The notes below the pieces were generated by a model. That model made no database searches, was not told the origin of the DNA, and saw only the letters and a list, made by a program, of their open reading frames with translations. Of a stretch of 64,000 nt of DNA, positions 46,397-57,352 are shown piece by piece (the stretch's first letter is position 1; each line of letters starts with the position of its first letter). The position numbers and the translations under genes were made by a program. The stretch lies in contig JAPTOF010000007.1 of assembly GCA_028554755.1 (NCBI GenBank), forward strand, positions 3,938,001 to 4,002,000, in the 5' to 3' direction. The stretch is from Cordia subcordata (Eukaryota; Streptophyta; Magnoliopsida; Boraginales; Cordiaceae).

Positions 46397-46654
46397 CTAG
46401 GTTTTGCCGGCGTCTGTGACAACGTTGCTTCCATTGGAGCCTCCATCGTTGTGGTCATCGAAATCCTTCCTCGACATGTGATGGTGATTACTTTCACTAT
46501 TCGTGGAATCATATAAGCCATCGTTCTCGAGTAGCTGAAGCCGCTGATGATGATCATGCTTGAGTGTTTCAGCCATTAGGGCTTTCCTATTTGTTGCCAA
46601 GCAACAACTCATTATCATCATCATGAGGACTAAAGCAAACACAGCACACCTCAT
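46397..46654 (-). CDS. Secreted peptide with divergent, cysteine-free tail, unit E
   Basis: It codes for 85 residues. The leader (1-20, ending MSCCLA) and TNRKALMAETLKHD match genes C, D and F, but the C-terminus has none of their four cysteines. It reads SESNHHHMSRKDFDDHND followed by a Gly/Ser/Asn-rich end. The HHH stretch lines up with the one just before the first cysteine in C. The true ATG is at 46,652-46,654 (MRCAVFALV); the frame runs two codons further upstream from a TTG. The 5'-UTR intron has its donor at 47,035-47,040 (GTGAGT) and a likely acceptor CAG at 46,674-46,676. The frame is intact, so it may be a functional diverged member. The family is not recognised. Confidence 0.65.
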   Translation of the reverse strand: MRCAVFALVLMMMIMSCCLATNRKALMAETLKHDHHQRLQLLENDGLYDSTNSESNHHHMSRKDFDDHNDGGSNGSNVVTDAGKT

Positions 46655-46764
46655 TTCCAAGCTCTGGAGGAAGCTGCAGCTATCAAAACATCAAGAAGGT
46701 CCAAACCAGTGTGAGAAAACTATTGTAATAAAGCATTACTTTTCCTAAAATTCACACGATTTAT

Positions 46765-46916
46765 TCAAGCATTACACCACCTACTGCGACAGTGATGGCG
46801 ACGTTTGCAAAACCGTCACTCATTAATAGGCGGCAGTTTTCCGACTGCCACTACTAACCAAAAAAAAAAAAAAAAGGCTAGTTTTTGGCTAATTTTTTGT
46901 AGTGCACAAAAAGACT
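46765..46916. mobile_element. CACTA-like terminal remnant in the intron of gene E
   Basis: The right edge inverts to CACTACAAAAAATTAGCCAA, a CACTA-type terminus, next to an A-run. The left part has GGCGACGTTTGCAAAACCGT and GGCGGCAGTTTTCCGACTGC, GC-rich inverted pairs typical of CACTA subterminal DNA. It lies within the 5'-UTR intron. Confidence 0.55.
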
Positions 46917-47034
46917 AGTACCTTAGGTAAGATAATCCTCAAACTTACAAATCATTCGCAAGAAAATGAGATTTTTAATTTGAGAAATCATTACATATTA
47001 CTGCACTAAAGTTTTGCAAGTTTTATGCAGAATT

Positions 47035-47345
47035 ACTCACCCTATAATAAGTAGGTTGGTGAACGAGATGGTCTTCAGTATCAGAATATGAGTTGTAATA
47101 AGAAGTTTTAATTAAGTTGGTCTCAAGGATGGTAAACTTGTAGGGTTTATATACTCATAATTTATAATAAAAATTTGGGAATGGAGAGACCACCAAATGT
47201 GGCAAGGCAAAGTGGGGTGCCCATTTTGGAATAGGAATTGAAATGATTAAGATGGTGAAACTAACTGCAAGCTAGAAGGAAAATTTTTATCCGCAAGTGA
47301 AGTGTAAAAAGATGATTCCACCTTCCCAGTGGAGGGTTAAAATGG
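47035..47345 (-). promoter_or_regulatory. Promoter and first exon of peptide gene E
   Basis: Minus-strand TATATAAA is at 47,146-47,153, with a leader of about 90 bp and donor GTGAGT. The upstream block (plus-strand GGGAATGGAGAGACCACCAA, GGCAAAGTGGGGTGCCCATT) is closer to vestigial unit A than to C, D or F, so A and E form one sub-lineage. Confidence 0.65.
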
Positions 47346-48021
47346 TTCCTCGTCATCTTGCAATTGGTTCAAATTTTTTGTGCTTTATTCTTTTTATAAT
47401 CTCTTTTAATTTTTCAAAATAAAGTTCAATATTCCATGTATAATGTTTTAAAAGATAGGGATAGATTAGAGATTAGAAATTTGTTATAACACATGGGTAG
47501 GACGTATTTATAAATAAACTATTTCATCTTGAGTCAAGAGTAAAAAGAGCTGGTCGTTCTATAATTTGTTCAAAGTGTACTAGTATTTATCTCTCTTATC
47601 TTTTCAAAAGAAAGCACAATAATAATATATTAATTTTAAAAATATATAAAATATATATTTTAATCAAAACCACATAGAATTTAATCTACTTGGCCGTTTT
47701 AGTAGATTGAGATGAAGCAGAAGTCAACGACCCACAGGGGAATGCCTGTTCCGTTGCTCTATGATGTCAAAGCATATGTCCATCTGCAGATACATACTCC
47801 TTGAAAATAATTGCATTTCATGATTACGATGTTATCGAATCATTTCTGACGCCCAAATATTCGGCCCTGTAGAGGATCTTGTGGTGAAAAATTATCGGTA
47901 GATTGTTTTGTGCTGTAGCTTTGATAATGGTCATGTAAGGTCCCAAGGCAAATAATGTTTAACCTTCTTGATAATTAAATTGTTTTCTTTAAAATATGAT
48001 AAATTAATCTTCATTTGTTTA
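47346..48021. other. AT-rich DNA and far-upstream block of unit E
   Basis: 47,346-47,690 shows no gene. 47,700-47,960 is the shared far-upstream block (AGAAGTCAACGACCCACAGG, CCGTTGCTCTATGATGTCAA, GTGGTGAAAAATTATCGG) also found in units A, C, D and F. Confidence 0.55.
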
Positions 48022-48030
48022 ATTTGTTGT

Positions 48031-48961
48031 GGGAGAAAGATATTTTAGTCCCTGAATTTTGAAAAAAATTTTAAATAGGTCCCTTAACTATAAAAAATAT
48101 CATTTTTAGTCCCTCAAGTTAATAAACAATTATTAAAATAAATAGTCATCCATTTACTTACTAAAAAAATTCCAAAATACACTTGAGCAACTTTTATATA
48201 TATTTGGTTCAGTATTTGGTAGCACTGCAAAATAAATCAATTGAAAAATATTTTTCGGTCAATAACGTACTTTAGTTCTAAATAAAAGAAAATATTTTTC
48301 AATAGTCAAGAAGATGAAAACATTTTTTTGTATAGTAATTTCCTTTCTTTTTCTTTTACTTGGCCTCCCCCATGCTACCCCTACCTCTACCTCTACTCTT
48401 TTGAAAAATAAAAAATTAAAAGTCAAAAAATTTAAAAATTATTCCAATTACTCTTTAAATAATATTTTTAAAAGAGTATTGAAAAAATTAATTTTTAATT
48501 TTAAATTTTTTACTTCTTTATTTTTTTAAAGGGGTGGGGGAATATGGTTGGGGATGGAGATGAGGGGAGTGTAGGCCTAGTGGAAGAAAAAGATTGGCAA
48601 TTATTGTGTAAAAAATATTTTCATCTTTTTGGCCACCGAAAAATATTTTCCTTCATTTATAACCGAAGTTTTTTTGTTAACCAAAAAATATTTTACAGTT
48701 GACTTATTTTTTAGTACTATCAAACCCCAAAAAATTTTAAAAAAATTAATTTTCAGGAAAATATCTTTTAGCAAACATACAGAGCCCAAATACATATAAA
48801 AATTGTTCAAGGGTATTTTGGGGTTTTCAAACAAGTCAAATGGTTGACTATTAGTTTTTATAATTATTTATTACTTGAGAGACTAAAGAAGGTATTTTTC
48901 ATAGTTGAGGGACCTATTTGAGAATTTATTCAAAATTTAGGGACTAAAATATCGTTCTCCC
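48031..48961. mobile_element. Mutator-like foldback element, copy 2, with 9-bp target repeats
   Basis: The 931-bp element begins GGGAGAAAGATATTTTAGTC and its end inverts to GGGAGAACGATATTTTAGTC. It is flanked by ATTTGTTGT (48,022-48,030) and ATTTGTTAT (48,962-48,970), a 9-bp target duplication with one mismatch, as for Mutator-like elements. The arms run almost to the middle, where ACTTGGCCTCCCCC faces TAGGCCTAGTGG. It has no coding capacity. Confidence 0.85.
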
Positions 48962-48970
48962 ATTTGTTAT

Positions 48971-50084
48971 GTCATTAGTATTTAAGGGAAAAACGTCAAG
49001 AAGTTGTTCACGTGACAGGCACATGGATTAGTAATTCAGGTACATGCGGTCGGATCGGGTAAATCTGAAATGGAAAGAATTGTATGTTCTCCTTTTTCAA
49101 GTGTCTAGATTTTTTTTTTTTTTTGTCTTTTTGACCAGAGAACCAACAAAGTTACTCATTACAAAATTAAGAAATTGATTTAGTGTTTAAAATATTATAG
49201 ACTTAATTATCAAAAAAATTCAAAGATGAAGGACTAAATGGAATATTAATCCATTTATGTTTTAGCATAAATTTGGGAACCAATAATCCAAATTGGAAAG
49301 AAAGAATCTCTACATTTCCTTCTTACACTAGACCTATCGACTCTCATTAGTTAAGTTTCTTATTTCAGTTTACAACTTATAAGAAGTACAAATAAACTCC
49401 TTTATTTCATTTCGTATAACAGAAAATTATAAAGATCTAGTCCTTATTGTCTCTTCCCCTTGTTCAGAGCTGTCATTAGTTGGGGCTTCTACTGACAATT
49501 AGAGATATTAGTGGCATCCGTACTCAGAGAGAGAAAATTAGGACATGAATGAGAGGACCACCTCCTCTAAGTACCAAAGCAACACGATTCACTCATAAAT
49601 ATATTGACATCTCCTAAAATTTTGTCTTGGTATCGTTGGTACTCATTTCAGACAGGGGTCATTGGTTTCTCCGGAGGCCTAATGGTCTTAGTTGTAGATA
49701 GTGGTGGGTTCTACAGTCCTCATCATTTGGCAAAAGTACCAATTTTTTATCCTATTGCGTCACCCATTTGGTCCGTATATTTACAAAATGTAGCAACTTT
49801 GATTCCTATTTTGACCTTCAAATGTGGTTATGTGATCAAATCATGATCAATTAATTGGGATGAAATTGACATTTTCTGTAAACAATGAGAACCAAATAAG
49901 TCACTTTTAAATTGATACTATTTTACAAAAATTAAAGATCAAGCGAGTCACTTTTAAAATAATAAAGACTAAAATAACACTTTAGATGAACAATAAAAAC
50001 TATTAGTGAATTTTTTCCAAAATTTCTGCTGATTCTTTGTTTCAGATTCTGGAACAATGTATCTTCTTGTCTGCACATTTTCAC
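48971..50084. other. Unassigned intergenic DNA
   Basis: Contains a T-run (49,111-49,124) and an 80-codon open frame (49,604-49,846) with no recognisable motif. I see no gene. Confidence 0.5.
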
Positions 50085-50510
50085 AAAATAGTCTGCGGTG
50101 TTACACCCTTTTCTTGTGTTTATTACCAGTAATATCCCACTTAATGAGATTCTCCTACATATATACATATACGTATATATGTATGTATATATGTAAATCT
50201 ATTAGTGATGATTGATCAAACACAACCCCTTTTAATTGGTGGACAGTTGGCATCAATTTAAAAATAATGGCCAACTCGATGTGTATTGCATGAAATTGCA
50301 TTATAGAGATTGGGTAATGTTGACATAAACAAAACAGCTAATTTCCTATTTATGGAACATTATAGTTATAACTTTCTTTAATTTCATTCTTTATTTTGGT
50401 GGTTATCTACAAGTAATAACCACAAGTTGGAGCTTCGTGCAATTCTTGACATTGAAGCTTATTTATGTCATCAGGCTCTCTAGAGTATTCTGCACATAAA
50501 TAGTAGGATT
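50085..50510. repeat. Block X, copy 3 (diverged)
   Basis: Landmarks GTGTTACACCCTTTTCTTGT, CCACTTAATGAGATT, CTTTATTTTGGTGGTTAT and TCATCAGGCTCTCTAGAG match block X. It is shorter and more diverged than copies 1 and 2. Confidence 0.65.
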
Positions 50511-51640
50511 GACTTTGGTCCTATTCGATACGAATAATTGTTAAGGTAGCTCATATTATTTGAATATCTAATAGTTATTTATATACAAATTCAAATAATA
50601 TACTTAATTTGCATATCGCTTATGAAACTATATTTAACAAACCAAATTTCCAATAATAGTTAGTTAAAATCACTAATCAGTTTCACCTTGGAATTATTAA
50701 ATATCTTATTTTCCTAACTTTTTCTTGCACGATTTTTTGGACAATTCATTTCTTCAGATTATCTCGTTTTATTTCATCAAATCCAAGTCTTCTTCTAATA
50801 TACATTTACAATCTCCTCTCCAAAAAGATTATTTATAACATATAATGTTATAAGATAAGTTCAATAGTTGAAAGCAACTATCATGTTACAAAGCAATCCA
50901 ATTCCCTCCCCGTCTAAAGAAATGAGACTCGTATTGTCTATTAGCAACTTTTTTTAATCAAGGAGTCTAGTTATTATTATACTCTATTTGGAGCATCACT
51001 TCTAGATCAACATTTCAGGATGATTAAAAGGCAAAACAAATATGAATGAATGGATTAGTTATTTATTTTTCGTCCATCTAAACTACAAAAGGACCATTAA
51101 TTCTCTTAAATAATGAATACATGCGAAGTTGTGTATGTGATAACCAGTGGATTAGCCGGAGAAGCCTTTTCAACAACATACATCACTACATCAGGCTGGA
51201 CTCAAATAGACTCTCCACCAGTATTTCTTTTTTTCCCAAAAAAGAGCAATAGAAGAATTCTAGGAGAACCTCAATTTTATCCTTTCGTTTAAAATGAGAA
51301 GGTAATTAAATCTAATTGGCGGAGCCTAACTATCAGTAGATGGACAAAATCCACTCCAATTTGTAAATTCTAGATGCATAACTTTATTCTAACTATGCAC
51401 CAAATGAGCCAAAAAAGGGAATCTTTAGTAGTATCAAAGGAGAATAGACCGGTGTACCGTAAGAAGATTGTCTCAACCTTATCCAATTAAACTATGTCCA
51501 GGAGCAAAATGTCAACATCTTGATGCTAATTAATGTTCAAAACTTCAACCTGATCATGTTAAAAGCCCGTAAGAAAACCCTGAAGGAGTCAAATCAAAAT
51601 CAACAACTAATTTTTTTGACGTTTACATTGTGCTGTTTGC
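50511..51640. other. Intergenic DNA upstream of the carbonic anhydrase
   Basis: No repeat or gene recognised. It should hold the upstream regulatory region of the following locus. Confidence 0.5.
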
Positions 51641-51642
51641 TC

Positions 51643-51650
51643 TATATAAG
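51643..51650 (+). promoter_or_regulatory. TATA box of the carbonic anhydrase locus
   Basis: TATATAAG lies 119 bp before the start codon, giving a leader of about 90 bp if transcription starts about 30 bp downstream. Confidence 0.6.
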
Positions 51651-51768
51651 CACCCGATCAAGATGAGCTCCATACAACAATCCCATTTCTCCAAGTGATC
51701 AGGTGTGTCTAGAACAGAAAATTCTCGAATTGAAGTGTTCAGAATTAATTATTAGAGCATCTAAAAAT

Positions 51769-53598
51769 ATGAAATTGTTCTCTTCATACTTCATTGTGCT
51801 TGTAACGCTGCTAATGGTCGCATGGTTGGCGATAGCCCAAGAAGTTGGTAAGCTTTATACATAACGTAAAAACAGTAATGTTGCAATATTCTTTCACGAA
51901 CTATTTTTTTTTTTTCACCTAATTTGATAATTTCACGAACTATTATTTTTTTCGTGAAAACTTTTGTCTCAAGGCCGTGGATTGGAATCGTTGTAATTTT
52001 GTATTATTTCAATTGGTTGCAGAAAACGAGAGAGATTTCAGTTACAATGAGAGCAGCCATTTGGGACCAGCTCACTGGGGAGAGATTCATCCAGAGTAGA
52101 GCGTGTGCAACAATGGCACAATGCAGTCACCCATTGATTTGTTGCATGAGAGGGTTCAAGTTGTTCAAAACTTGGGGAGACTTCGCAGGGACTATAAACC
52201 ATCTAATGCCACTCTTATGAATAGAGGGCACGACATGACGGTCCGGACCATCCGTTAAATAGATAAATAAATCTCGACTCCTCAATGTTAAATTTTTTAC
52301 TTCGCCCCTATATATGATCTTTTTTCCAAAATCAACAAACTTCTACTTTTTAAAGTAACCCATGAATTTATTATGTATATATTCTTCTGGTTACATTTCT
52401 TTCTTGTTAACTAATTCTCACTTATTATAAAACGCAGTTAAGATGGGAAGGCGGTGCAGGGAATATTTATATAAATAGGACTCCTCATCAACTAGGCCAG
52501 TGTCATTGGCACTCACCTTCCGAACACACCATCAATGGCAAGAGGTGCTGCTACAATTTTTTCTCTTCTTACAGTTATTGATCATTTTTTTGTATAACAA
52601 TTATTAGACAATAGGCAATTAATCAAACACAATAATAACCATAGGTTCGATCTGGAGATTCATCTAGTTCATCAAAGCGCTAATGGAAAGATTGCAGTCA
52701 TTGGAGCCTTATACCAGATTGGACAGCAACCTGATTCTTTCTTATCAAAGGTAAATGGAAAATCCATGTGTGTGGCCGGAGGCACACGTGCCATGATAAA
52801 GTCATGCCTTTAAGAATAATTAACTACTTTGAGCTACGTATCTATAAAGACGAAAATAGTTATCTGATTCCAACTTCTTACTTAAATATGCGATACTAAT
52901 TCATTTTTCACTAACGTAAAATATCACGACTGTGTCTTAACTCTTTGGCTTCTTGTATTTGTTGTTAGATGGCACACCATATGGATACTCTTGTTCATAC
53001 AACAGATCTAGAACGAGTTGTGGGTAAAATCAACCCACTAGACATAAGGGTTGGCACCGGGAGGTATTATAGGTACCTTGGCTCGCTTACTGTACCTCCT
53101 TGCACTCAAAATGTCACCTGGACAATTGTAAAAAAGGTAAGCTCTATAATTAGTGTAGATAATTAGAGAATTTCATCATTTTTTTTTTAACCAATATTGC
53201 GATAATACATATATCTTGTAATTCATCAGGTGCAGACTATCACGAGAGAATAAGTAAGACTGATTCGCCAAGCTGTCAAAGATGTGAGTTACATATGGAA
53301 AAGCAAATTATACCCATGGATTTGTGTACTTCAACTAAATACCCCTTTCAAGTGTAATAAGACTTCACGTATAAAAGAGCTTGAATTTTTAGAAAACGAG
53401 TATCATAATTATATTCAACGGAATCTCATATTTCAAAAGTATTATGTAATCTTTTTATTTCAATACTATCAAGTACATTGTTCTTACTGCCGGTATCTTT
53501 GTTATTTGCAGAACTCTGAGACAAATGCAAGACCGCTTCAACCAATAAACAAGCGATCAGTGAAACTTTATATGCCAAGAAATCGTCAAGACAACTGA
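51769..53598 (+). pseudogene. Secreted alpha-carbonic anhydrase with two nonsense codons
   Basis: Alpha-carbonic anhydrases hydrate CO2 to bicarbonate with a zinc ion. Seven exons with GT/AG borders are visible: 51,769-51,847; 52,023-52,240; 52,438-52,544; 52,645-52,750; 52,969-53,136; 53,230-53,283; 53,512-53,598. Together they would span 272 codons, the usual length. Exon 1 is a signal peptide (to WLAIAQ). Zinc ligands are present in [14 protein letters not shown] and [21 protein letters not shown] and the cysteine pair are also kept. Two codons are stops: TAG at 52,097-52,099, where the family has Trp (HPE-stop-SVC), and TAA at 53,251-53,253, where Gln is expected (TITRE-stop-VRLIRQ). Each needs only one transition. 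All splice sites and the phase are intact, so loss is recent, unless the stops are assembly errors. Confidence 0.9.
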
Positions 53599-53971
53599 AA
53601 ACATATAAAACTTGGAGTATTTTATATAGTCTTGAAAAAGTGATTATTTTCATGTTTGCTAATAAATCACTTTATGAGATACAGGGATAGCTTGTCAAGC
53701 AGCGGCGTAAGATTAAGTAGATGTAGAGATCATATCCATCCTCGATCTTCCATGTACTTTCCATGCACATGGTCTAGAAAATGCACTTGAAACCATTTTA
53801 GTCCTTTTTGTATATGTTTAACAGTTTAAGTTATAATAAAGATTGTGGATGTCACCAATATTGCTCTGTTATGGTGGTGTTTTTTTTCTATCTTTTCTTT
53901 TTATTAGATAACGAGAAATTTATTTTGAATAGTGCGTATTACATGGACATAAATTTATATATTTGTACGTT
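53599..53971. other. 3' flank of the carbonic anhydrase pseudogene
   Basis: AT-rich, likely 3' UTR and intergenic DNA. A plus-strand TAATAAA-like string at about 53,661 could serve as a poly(A) signal. No further gene. Confidence 0.5.
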
Positions 53972-54049
53972 AAACATAAAAAGAGACACCAATAAAGGAA
54001 TGGTACATTGAAACATAAAAAGAGACACCAATAAAGGATTGGTACATTG
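53972..54049. repeat. Two 39-bp tandem repeats
   Basis: 53,972-54,010 and 54,011-54,049 start AAACATAAAAAGAGACACCA and differ at one base. They adjoin the point where similarity to 21,270-21,650 begins, so they mark the border of the duplicated block. Confidence 0.95.
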
Positions 54050-54063
54050 AAAATTGCCTAACC

Positions 54064-54440
54064 TAACTAAGAATGGGCACTCCTTTCTTGTTTCCTCAAT
54101 TTTTGCATCCAATTCATCCAAGGAAGAAAAAGTTTGAGCTTCCAAATTTGAAGGGGATGTAGTATCAACCAAGGATGTGTGGTCATGAGTTTTGGGACAG
54201 CCATAAAGAAGATTATGCTCCTTACTTGAGATAGAGTGGTCATCATTCGATTCTTCAAAGAAAAATAATCCTTCATGTCTAAGAGAACGACTTGGATAAA
54301 CTTCTTTTGCTGTTTTTGTTTGCTAATCAAGCTGTAACACTAGTTTTGGAAGAGGATGGTCTCTTCTTCTAACCCATGATGGTTTCAAAATGGTGGAAAT
54401 TTTAAGAAAGAGGAGAGAGCACATATAGATAGAGAAGCAT
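54064..54440 (-). pseudogene. 5' fragment of the LINE ORF1 relic (duplicated)
   Basis: Nearly the same as 21,267-21,650 (TCAACCAAGGA, GTGGTCATGAGTTTTGGGAC, AAGAAGATTATGCTCCTTAC), but frames are shifted and the rest of the element is absent. The sequence to its right also matches, so this copy came by duplication of the region, not by a separate insertion. Confidence 0.8.
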
Positions 54441-55185
54441 TTTGCATCCGGTATTAGTTCATAATTGTTATTCATGAGTTGTAGTGAATTTTTCTACAAG
54501 TGAGATTATGAATATAAATTAGATGCGATGAAATGGATTCAGATTTTCTTGTATTAAATGTTCCCTCACAAAGAGAAAATTTTAACCACTTATGTATGGA
54601 TCATATCAACTTAACCATCTATAAAATTCATATAATTTTTCTAAAATACTCTTTCTCCCTCCTAATATCTTTTTTTTTTTTTGGTGATTTTCGTTATATG
54701 AATGGTTGAGATGATATTGCCCATGCCTGAATGGTTAAGAACTCTCTTGGAGTAAGTAATAATATGAGAGGATCCAACTTTAAAAAAAAGAAAGGAAAAA
54801 CACATTAAAATTTATTTGTTTTTATGAGTTTAACTTGTAAGTTTAATGTGTGAGGTCTTAAAAAAAATAATGCATTTAACACCATTTAGGAGCAGTTAGG
54901 ACAACAGAAGGACTCCAGAATCTTATATCAAGAATGGCCAAGGTTGTCGCACCCCTTTTTATATTTATTACGGGTAATATCGCATTTAATGAGATTAATG
55001 TCCTATAACAATTTCTACAAAACAAAATTTCATAATCGAAAAGCTAAGCTTCAAATTGAATTTGTAATTTCTGGAATACATATGGAGTTATTTTCCTTTC
55101 ATTCTTTATTTTGGTGGTTATATAATAACTACATGTGGTAACTTCTTGGAAATGCATGATATTGAAGCTTAGTTATATCAGCAGG
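54441..55185. repeat. Duplicated flank and block X, copy 4 (internally deleted)
   Basis: Collinear with 21,650-22,690. Block X starts at about 54,870, but about 300 bp are missing: the counterpart of 22,290-22,575, between GAATTTGTAATTT and CTGGAATACATATGG. Confidence 0.8.
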
Positions 55186-55198
55186 CTCTCTATCCAAA

Positions 55199-55262
55199 AA
55201 AATAAAATAATAATAATAATCATAATAATCATAATAATAATAATAATAAATAAAAAAAAAAT
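55199..55262. repeat. (AAT)n microsatellite
   Basis: ATAATAATAATAATCATAAT-type repeat of about 60 bp. The counterpart near 22,710 has only a few units. Confidence 0.9.
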
Positions 55263-55962
55263 TTTGCATATAAATTGTAGTGTTGACTTTGTCATTTTTG
55301 AACACGATCAGAAAAATAGTTAGTTTAAAATCGCTAATTAGGTGCTCTTGGAGTTATTATCATGTAGTTATTCTTCAGTTATTTTCTTTTACTCGTACTA
55401 ATTTTCGGACAATCTATTTCTTCAGGTTACACTAATTAGGGGCGGGAATCAATTAGAATTTTTAAAATTTTGAATTTGGGTGCGGAAAAATATTATCTTG
55501 TCGGGTATTAAAAATATAAAACTCAGGTCGGGTTCTGAGTTTTTCAGATTTGGGTATTGTTTTTTACTTTTACTTTTTCGTTAGTTGTTATTTAAATTAA
55601 GTTGTGTTAATTCAGACTAAATATGGAAAATTAATATTTAAAAGTGGACAAAAATAAACATAAAAATTTCTTTTTTTTAACCTTTTGCTTGTAATGAGAT
55701 TGAATCCAAACTAAGCACCCAACCCCCCTCCGCTAGATTTTTCGTTAGTTTTAATAAGGAGTGAAGCACAATTGCCCCTTCCGCCACCGGGCTTAATTTT
55801 TTGGCTCATAATTGAATTTGATTTTGGTAAAAAAAAATGTCATTTTCTTTTCATTTTAAAAAATAGGGTATAGCGCCCTACCCCTATGTGGTTTATCAAA
55901 AGTGCATATTCAGCCCTGTGGTTTTAAAACACACCCAAATCCCTGCCATTTTCTGAAAGTAA

Positions 55963-56004
<42 letters not shown>

Positions 56005-56330
56005 ATGTGTGTGTTTTATTTTGTTAGTAAAAGTAAATGTGTTTTTATCAAAAAAAAAAAAAATTAACCTCCACTACCACTATGATCGTACAGTCATCAT
56101 TTCCGCCATCATTATATAGGATAATCACAACACACTTTCTCATATTTTATCATACAAGTAATTAAATCGGCCAATTTTTAATCAATTAAATTAATTATTA
56201 AATTATTAATTAAATTAAATTAGTTATTAATTAATTGATTAATTATTAATACTTATTTATTAATTACATAATTAATTAAATTAATAATTACTTGTTAATT
56301 AATCATTATTGATAAATTTACGCTAAAACT
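55263..56330. mobile_element. Duplicated flank with a foldback element lacking its right arm
   Basis: Collinear with 22,735-23,900. It holds the left arm (55,866-55,945: GTGGTTTATCAAAAGTGCAT, TTCAGCCCTGTGGTTTTAAA), a (TA)n(GT)n tract at 55,962-56,014 and a short TTAATTAA core. It then joins, at about 56,320, a sequence matching 25,160. The right arm and about 1.1 kb are missing relative to 24,020-25,150. Confidence 0.7.
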
Positions 56331-56753
56331 CTTGCGGGAAAATGGCATTCTCCCAATGTACTAATAACACACTTTGGCGGTAGTGCAATAATAGGATACA
56401 ACACAAAATTTTGAGAAGATTAATGTTGAAATCGAACTTATTTTTAATATTGATTTGTAAATATAAAGATGCATTAAAATATAGGAGATTATATATGTAT
56501 AATGTGGGATATTGATTTTTGACATGTTCTCTGCTTATAAAGTGATTTTGGTAGAATCAAAATGAATATTTACCACAAAAAAAAATGTAGTAATAACACA
56601 AACCGTGCATCTTTTCGTGCTTGCACGCACACATACAAGAAGCGATACTTTCAGAAAATCAGGTCACATACACAACAAGCTACAATCGCACAAGAGATAC
56701 TTCACGCAGTGCTGAACTATTTATTAGTACAGAAATTTTCACACATTTGTGTC
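56331..56753. other. Downstream flank of unit F
   Basis: It matches unit flanks B (25,160-25,258), C and D. It continues without a break through the point where copia-2 sits in unit B, so it represents the empty site. Contains the 3' UTR of gene F. Confidence 0.7.
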
Positions 56754-56984
56754 TTAGTTGTGGCAGAATTCTTCGCATTCTTTGTAGCATGGCTTCAGAC
56801 TGCAATGGCGGTGATCGTCCACGCTGCCTAATTTGCTGTTCTCGGAATCATCAACGCCGCCGTGCTCGCGTAGCAGACGTTGATCGTGCTTGAGGCTTTC
56901 GGCCATTAACATGGCTTTCCTATTGGTTGCCAAGCATGAATTCATCATCATCGCAACAACTAGAACAGGCACAAGAAACCTCAT
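56754..56984 (-). CDS. Small secreted cysteine-motif peptide, array unit F
   Basis: It codes for 76 residues and differs from gene C at eight of them: four in the signal peptide, four in the spacer, none in the last 17 residues. The cysteine end HCSLKPCYKECEEFCHN (cysteines 61, 66, 70 and 74) is identical. The ATG at 56,982-56,984 begins MRFLVPVLVVAMMMNS, and a signal peptide cut after CLA is likely. The 5'-UTR intron has its donor at 57,353-57,358 and its acceptor near 57,004; a TATA box is at 57,425-57,432. The gene appears intact. Identity confined to the cysteine end suggests selection on that part, or recent conversion. Function unknown. Confidence 0.77.
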   Translation of the reverse strand: MRFLVPVLVVAMMMNSCLATNRKAMLMAESLKHDQRLLREHGGVDDSENSKLGSVDDHRHCSLKPCYKECEEFCHN

Positions 56985-57352
56985 CTTCGAGTATCTTTTG
57001 CACCTGTTGTAAAAAAATCGAGGAAAAAAAAAAAAACCTAATAAATGTGAGAAGATTAAATTAGGGTGAGTTGGTGCTACTTTTATTAGTAAACGTTTAT
57101 ACTAATTGAATCGTTAGAACAAAGACACATGTCCATGTTAAAGTAGTGAAAATGTACAATTACTATTTTGATATAGTTCAATCACCTACCTATCTTTGTC
57201 CACGATATTGAATTTGAAAAATCTATTATTTCTTAACAACGATTTCAATCAATTTCACGCACGAAAAGAGAGTCTAACCCTCAATACAATTGAAATAATA
57301 GTTTTTTTTTTCCCCAAAGTGTGGAAATTGTAGAAAATTTTCTCAAGCTCAT

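Noticed and set aside
49604..49846. 80-codon open frame with Gly/Val-rich stretch
   Set aside because: No family match, no second exon, no repeat copy; chance frame likely.
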